Assembly: GCA_003008705.1 (NCBI GenBank)
Contig: PDUO01000051.1
Location: forward strand, 249,198-313,197
Direction of reading: 5' to 3'
Length of the DNA stretch: 64,000 nt
Origin: Pezicula radicicola
Lineage: Eukaryota; Ascomycota; Leotiomycetes; Helotiales; Dermateaceae
In this document: piece by piece, positions 59,235-64,000 of the stretch
Layout of the letters: each line of letters starts with the position of its first letter
Numbering within the stretch: position 1 is the first letter of the stretch
The notes under the pieces: generated by a model
Database searches by the model: none
Told to the model about the DNA's origin: nothing
The model's input: the letters and a program-made list of their open reading frames with translations, nothing else
Program-made: the position numbers and the translations under genes

Positions 59235-60752
59235 AGAGTTGTTACGATCGGGCCGTCACTTAAAGATGGAGAAATAATTATAGACAACAAGAAGAGTTTT
59301 ATCCACGCTCTCTAAATCTTCGTCCGCTGATGGCTGGGAATAAATGTTTAGTCTATAGCCGACTCAAGTCTCCATGAGCTAGGCACGGGCGCCGAGTTTT
59401 CATTCCCTCGCTCCGTCGCACCTATATCTCCCTCGGCCGAACGGCTGAACGGCCCAATTGCCTTAGATTAAAGCGATTTAAGCTTTAAACTCATATTCTA
59501 GTTGTCGAATAGCAAGGATCAAAAACCTCGTTTCCGCATCTTGGTGTCTGCTTTTTTTATTAAAAAAGGTTAAGCATTTGGTATTTTTTTCTTCGGTCAA
59601 CTAGAATGTTCCGAGTACCGAGACACTAACTGTGTCCAAGTTCGTTTTTCGTGCCCCTTTTTCGTCCCTGCTCTGAGACAACGCGGAACCCGCAAGGTAT
59701 CCTTCACTTGCCTAAGGGAACACGGAACCCGCGAGTATAACTAGACTACTACTCTACTAGAGAGTAGGAATCGACTGCGATTTATACCACGACTAGAGAA
59801 CTAGAGAAAGAGATCAATTGCAATTAATAGAGCGAACCAACAATAAGGATATAAGTAAAATAAGAATCTAAAGATTAAATTACTAGATATACTTTAAGTA
59901 CCTTTACTTTAAGTATTACTTATAAACTATTAGTAATCTATATAGGCTAGTAAGGTTTAAAGCTATTAAAGACTACTTATTTATATTTACTAATAAGAAA
60001 CTAACCCCTCTTAGAAATATTATAAGTAGATTAATTAAACTATAATAAAAGATTAAAACTAATTTCTTTATACTCTTCTCTTTATAAATAAATAATACTC
60101 TTCTAAAAAAAATATAATTATAAACTAATATACTCTTACTACTATTAACCTTTTACTAATAGAGTTTTATAATAAGAACTATTTATCTAAAGTATTTCTA
60201 ATAGGTATCTTAGTCTTAGAAAGCTTAAGATATATCTTTTAATAAAAAGAAATATAGAGAAGTATTCTAATAACCTATTAGAACCCTATAAGGGATGTAA
60301 AAGGTTAGACAGGTGAGGTAATAAGTTTAAGGTTATAGCGTTAATGTAATTTATAATTTCTTCTTACTGCGTTTATATTTCTCACTCGACTCCCGTCCCT
60401 TTAGCCTCTACTTCGTCCAGCCTCCAACATCGCTGCAGCCTTCGCGGCTAGCCCCTACAATATCACAATGTCAAGCACTTAATTAGAAAGAGTCTTGTTA
60501 CAGTTGAAATTTTATAAGTAGAGTAATTTTGCAATAATCAAGTAAAATTGAAAATTACATTTAATATACAAATAGCGCAGACAAACCACCGAGGAATATT
60601 TTGAAGAAAGATGATAAATTGGCCATGGATCCGGGCTCTTTCTCTCAGGGGAAATGAGACCCAGGTTGGGGGTTCTGGGGCGATTCTTGACTGTGCACTT
60701 AAGTATGCTTTGCATGAATTACTCCATATCCACTTCAACTGGCCTATCCTCA
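59235..60752. other. AT-rich block between P450 C and NDUFS7-like gene
   Basis: 1.5 kb; 59840-60300 is extremely AT-rich with short CTTTA/TATAA words. An imperfect repeat of CGGAACCCGC occurs at about 59682 and 59722. No intact gene. Confidence 0.5.
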
Positions 60753-61472
60753 TTACTTTCTGTACCAAATTCTCGTTGTCCTTGACCTTCGAATCTTGTT
60801 CTGCAGTAGAAAGACGCCATGCAGCAAAGCCTCCGCAGTCGGCGGGCCTATTATCATTAGTTGCTTGTTCTGACTTTTAGGTTTAATTACCCACAACCAG
60901 GTACATATATATCCACAGGAATGATCCTATCACAACCTCTTACCACAGAATAGCTATAATGATAATACCCACCCCCATTCGCACAACTTCCCATACTTAT
61001 CACCCACTTCGGATCCGGTATTTGGTCATATACAAGTCTTAGTGCAGGAGCCATCTTATTTGTCAATGTCCCAGCAACTATCATCACGTCTGCTTGACGA
61101 GGGGAAGCGCGGAAGATTATTCCTAAGCGATCTTGGTCGTAGCGAGGCATCGAGGTATGCATCATTTCGATGCCACAGCATGCGAGGGCGAATGTTACGG
61201 GCCAGAGGGAGCCAGTACGTGCCCAGCCTAAGAGTTTGTCCACCGAAGTTCTGTTCAAGTTAGCGGGCACCTAAATTTGAGGAGTGGAGGACGCACAAGG
61301 CGTATTCGGCCACCCCTTTACTTCCGTCTTGGTGAGAGAGTACGGGTTGTTGTTTGTGAACATCGTTGGTCTGGAGTGGAGATAAAAATTTAGGACTGTT
61401 TTGAATCTGAGACGCAGTGCTTCGGTGGTATTTTCGAATGCTCGGGGGTGTAGAAACTCCTCTTAATATCAT
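60753..61472 (-). CDS. NDUFS7: NADH:ubiquinone oxidoreductase PSST (20-kDa) subunit
   Basis: Subunit of mitochondrial complex I that holds Fe-S cluster N2 and lines the quinone site; 208 residues. Exons 61297-61472, 60895-61250 and 60753-60847. Intron 2 splits the Cys codon of VPGCPP; without splicing the frame would stop after VPGCG. The N-terminus ([20 protein letters not shown]) is a mitochondrial presequence. The core is highly conserved: [83 protein letters not shown], ending IWYRK. All four N2 cysteines are present. Remembered family residues near N2 read WPMTFGLACCAVEMMH; here they are [16 protein letters not shown]. Normally a housekeeping gene; here it sits among P450s and AT-rich repeats, so it may be a second copy. 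Confidence 0.92.
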
Positions 61473-63060
61473 GTGCTCGTTTTGTAAGATAAGAGTCTAT
61501 AAGAAATCAGTAGACTGGTTTGTTGTCACCTTCCTACTCCTCTTGAAGGTTCCCACCCGTAGTAGACATACTTTCATTAAGCAAGCTTTTGTAGCGGTCC
61601 TGATGAAGTAAGGTAATATTCTAACTTGTAACATATTTGGATTAAGCTTGATGCAACCAATACTTTCTGTGTCTAGTTTTCGCGATGATGCGTTGGAAAC
61701 AATAAATGCAAGTGCTTGTTGTGTAAGTTTAGACATGCTCCAGTCAGGTATGAAATTTAAAACTAGTTGGGGATGTAGTAATCTACCGACAATAGAACAC
61801 TCCGTGCTAGCCGATTCCTTCCGTAAGAACCCGGCTCCCCTATATCTAGCTCGCCAATCCAGTCCATGCTGACTGATTCCCTCCTGCAAGAATCTGGTTC
61901 CCCTGTATTTAGCCCGCTAAGAATGGGGTGACTTTTGTCCGCCCCCAGCCAAGCTCATCATAGGGTAAGGATCTGTCCCCAATAACCTTAATCCCCTTGT
62001 CACGTAGTGCGGACTCTTCCTCAAAGGGCCTTGTAGTTCGTCTATTCCCCGCTTTTGCTTCAGGGTTAGTGTACCAGCATGATGGGGGCGCGGTAGAGTT
62101 AGTCCAGATTAAGAGAAGAAAGTGGGACCAGGGGAGGCTGCAGGAACCAAATCAATCGCGAGATCGTAATCAGATGCTTCTCGTTCGTAGCGGAGCAATG
62201 CGACGCCGAACATCCTAATCAACCCTTGTTCCATCATCGCGCTAGTGCTGACAACAAAAGGTTACCACTTAAAGCCTCCTGATATTATTGTCGAGATTAA
62301 CCTTACTTTGTACTCTTAAGAATAGGCTATATTGCATCTCTTGCAAAGATTAGTAGAAGACATTTTATTAAAAGAGAGTGGAAGAATGTAATTATTTTCT
62401 GTATTTTTTGAATGATTTCTGCGAATTACTAACTCTCTTACATCTCCTGCCTTGTAGCAACCGTCCCTATAGCCCTTTGATAAATCACTCTAACTTCTTC
62501 TCCGCCGTATTCTCTCCTATTATACTATATCCACCACCCCCGAGCGTGTTAATAACTAGTTGCTCTCTTAGATTAATAAAAGGATCGAGTCGCCTACCTC
62601 TTATACTATATAGGTTTCTTAGTAAGAGACTAGAAATCCTATACATGGATTAGTCTAGGTGCTACTAACTAAAGTACTTTATAGTAAGAGACTATTCTTA
62701 TCTTAGTTTATATACTAGTATCTCTCTAGTATTAAAGGGTAATTTCATTATATTCTCTTATAATCTTATTTATTAAATAGTTATTTATTATCTTTATAAG
62801 TCTTATATTATCTTTCGTACTAGAAGTTAAAAATAAACCGTTAAGTTAAATTATACTAACTCTTAGATAATATCTTAAATATAACTATTTAACTTTTAAA
62901 TAATTGTAAGCTTAGAATATTTATAAAGTTTTATAAACTAAATATATAAAAAATCGATAAGCTATTGCCGCAAAAGTACTTTGTACCGCTTCTTATCTTC
63001 CCCGCTCCTAATAACGACGGAACTCTCTATGATCTATCCAAATGCTCTGCTGTAAATGCT
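61473..63060. other. Intergenic region, AT-rich to the right
   Basis: 1.6 kb. 61813-61921 holds a degenerate tandem pair (listed separately). From about 62280 to 62960 the sequence is AT-rich with no intact coding frame. Confidence 0.4.
61813..61921. repeat. Two diverged tandem copies, about 45 bp each
   Basis: 61813-61857 (GATTCCTTCCGTAAGAACCC...) and 61875-61921 (GATTCCCTCCTGCAAGAATC...) align along their length, sharing GGCTCCCCTATAT / GGTTCCCCTGTAT and CTAGCTCGCCAA / TTAGCCCGCTAA. Most differences are transitions. Confidence 0.6.
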
Positions 63061-63303
63061 TCAATCACGGTGCTGGGACGTCTTGCTGAGGTGTACTGCT
63101 GAAGATCTATACGATATGTATCTTGCTAAGTGTACACCGTTGACGCCACTCATAGCCGTCTTCTTGACGGCGTATGTTCGTCGGAATTGCTCATCAACAT
63201 GCTCCAGATAGTGCACTCCCTCGCTGATGCCAGCCACGTCGCCGTTCGGCGTGTAGTTCTTCTGACCGTATGCTGCTTCGCGCAATTTGCAGGCCTGTTT
63301 GAT
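63061..63303 (-). CDS. Possible 3' exon of a small unknown gene
   Basis: The minus strand is open for about 80 codons, with a coding-like composition (EAAYGQKNYTPNGDVAGISE, then GVHYLEHVDEQFRRTYAVKK). A good acceptor (CATCAAACAG) lies just upstream, so it could be a terminal exon. No family is recognised and no clear first exon was found. It may equally be chance. Confidence 0.2.
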   Translation of the reverse strand: MKQACKLREAAYGQKNYTPNGDVAGISEGVHYLEHVDEQFRRTYAVKKTAMSGVNGVHLARYISYRSSAVHLSKTSQHRD

Positions 63304-63559
63304 GAGGGTTAGTCATTGGTCTGCGAGGGACCACAAGGAGGGATAATATGAAGAGCAAAAAACATTGGGGCATAAGAGAGAAAAAGCACCTCAACTCACA
63401 TCTATATTCAATAAAGTAAAGCTGCAATTATGTAGGAGAAATCACATGCATCTAATTTATTCGGAACTAGTTATTGCATTGATAGACTAGTGGTACAGAA
63501 GGAAATTCTATGATCCAACTACTTATACAAAAACCATTTCAAACACTACTACTTAAGTT

Positions 63560-63635
63560 GAGGACCTGCTCAAAATCTCAGGTCGAGGAACCAGCCCGAA
63601 ATCCCAAGTCCAGGACCTGCCCAAAATCCCAAACC
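63560..63635. repeat. Three tandem units of about 26 bp
   Basis: Units at 63560, 63585 and 63611 share the pattern (G/C)AGGA-CC-GC-C-AAAATC-CA. They lie in the 3' flank of the minus-strand gene at the right edge. Confidence 0.6.
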
Positions 63636-63702
63636 AAATATCTTACTAAAGCCCCCATCCCAAGCTAATGGCTTGCCCGAGCGTCAAGTCAATGAGTCGG
63701 AC

Positions 63703-64000
63703 TTAACCAAAGAGCTTGCAGGTGTTGGAGACGAAAGTGTATGCAGTGCACGCGGCGTTGCCCTGGCAAGCGGCGAGGCAGGCAGCAAGGCTGTTCTCGG
63801 CTGGCTGCGAAATAGGAGATGGGTTTCCAGCTGGGACAGCGTTTGTTGGGTTAGCATGAGTACCCTGCTGCTGTGTCGCACCTCCTTGTTGTGTTGTAGC
63901 TCCCTGTTGTGTGGTGGCTCCCTGTTGTGTGGTGGCTCCCTGTTGTGTGGTAGTTCCCTGTTGACCTTGTTGACCCTGTTGTTGACGAGCCATCATCTTT
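63703..64000 (-). CDS. Gln/Thr-repeat protein with PAN/Apple-like C-terminus, 5' end beyond window
   Basis: The frame is open from the right edge to the stop at 63703; ATGs at 63996 and 63993 may be internal. It encodes a Q/G/T-rich stretch whose core is four 18-bp units (63887-63904, 63905-63922, 63923-63940, 63941-63958), each giving a TTQQGA-type hexapeptide. After a short NPTNAVPAGNPSP linker comes SLAACLAACQGNAACTAYTF and a final CKLF. The C-x3-C-x5-C-x-A-Y-T-F-x5-C-x-L-F pattern is that of the end of fungal PAN/Apple or WSC-like carbohydrate-binding domains. It is probably part of a secreted or wall protein. The part beyond the edge is unknown. Confidence 0.6.
   Translation of the reverse strand, partial: KMMARQQQGQQGQQGTTTQQGATTQQGATTQQGATTQQGGATQQQGTHANPTNAVPAGNPSPISQPAENSLAACLAACQGNAACTAYTFVSNTCKLFG

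Noticed and set aside
60753..60894. NDUFS7-like gene truncated after VPGCG
   Set aside because: Splicing T|GC at 60895/60847 restores [12 protein letters not shown] and the family C-terminus ending WYRK.

Overview
This is nuclear DNA of a filamentous ascomycete (Pezizomycotina). The support is: genes split by introns of about 45-80 nt with GTANGT-like donors; three HET-domain loci; three GAL4-type Zn2Cys6 regulators; several P450s, SDRs and MFS carriers; and long AT-rich, gene-empty stretches holding broken genes whose damage is often C-to-T or G-to-A, as repeat-induced point mutation (RIP) would leave. No tRNA, rRNA or CRISPR was seen. The order or genus cannot be fixed from this window. Gene models were built by hand-splicing; exon sums are multiples of three in every intact model.

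Layout. 1-1.8 kb: HET gene running off the left edge (-). 1.8-9.4 kb: AT-rich, with a small secreted protein and relics of a subtilase and a sugar transporter. 9.5-12 kb: a DFR/GRE2-like reductase (+) convergent with a trans-enoyl-reductase-like gene (-) that has an in-frame stop. 13.6-16.1 kb: a membrane-anchored ADAM metalloprotease. 16.8-22.9 kb: Zn2Cys6 regulator, SDR and zinc alcohol dehydrogenase, all +. 22.9-26.5 kb: AT-rich, two fold-back elements and relics of DUF3405, HET and SDR genes. 26.9-30.5 kb: P450 'A' and a polytopic membrane protein. 31.8-35.1 kb: an unknown protein and a HET protein, divergent around two DNA palindromes. 35.7-36.2 kb: relics of a secreted DUF8021-like protein and an FAD monooxygenase. 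36.9-48.9 kb: P450 'B' (paralog of A), SnoaL-like protein, two-repeat alpha-beta-barrel protein, two SDRs, dead sugar transporter, Zn2Cys6 regulator. 50.1-54.1 kb: MFS carrier and third Zn2Cys6 regulator, divergent. 54.1-57.5 kb: AT-rich block with a solo LTR. 57.6-59.2 kb: P450 'C'. 60.75-61.5 kb: an intact gene for the PSST/NDUFS7 subunit of mitochondrial complex I. 63.7 kb to the right edge: a repeat-rich protein with a PAN/Apple-like end.

How the genes may work together. The 26.9-59.2 kb stretch looks like a tailoring set for a secondary metabolite or aromatic compound (oxygenases, SDRs, SnoaL-like and dimeric-barrel proteins, exporter, regulators), but no PKS, NRPS or classical terpene synthase is in view. 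The core may lie outside, may be the unusual membrane protein at 29.7 kb, or may be lost; several tailoring genes are visibly broken. The complex I subunit gene beside this set raises the untested idea of a resistant duplicate target.

Most unusual observations: a probable AT-AC intron in P450 B; a 24-nt microexon conserved between P450 A and B; the extra-looking NDUFS7 gene; the palindromes between the HET gene and its divergent neighbour; and a three-copy dispersed repeat.
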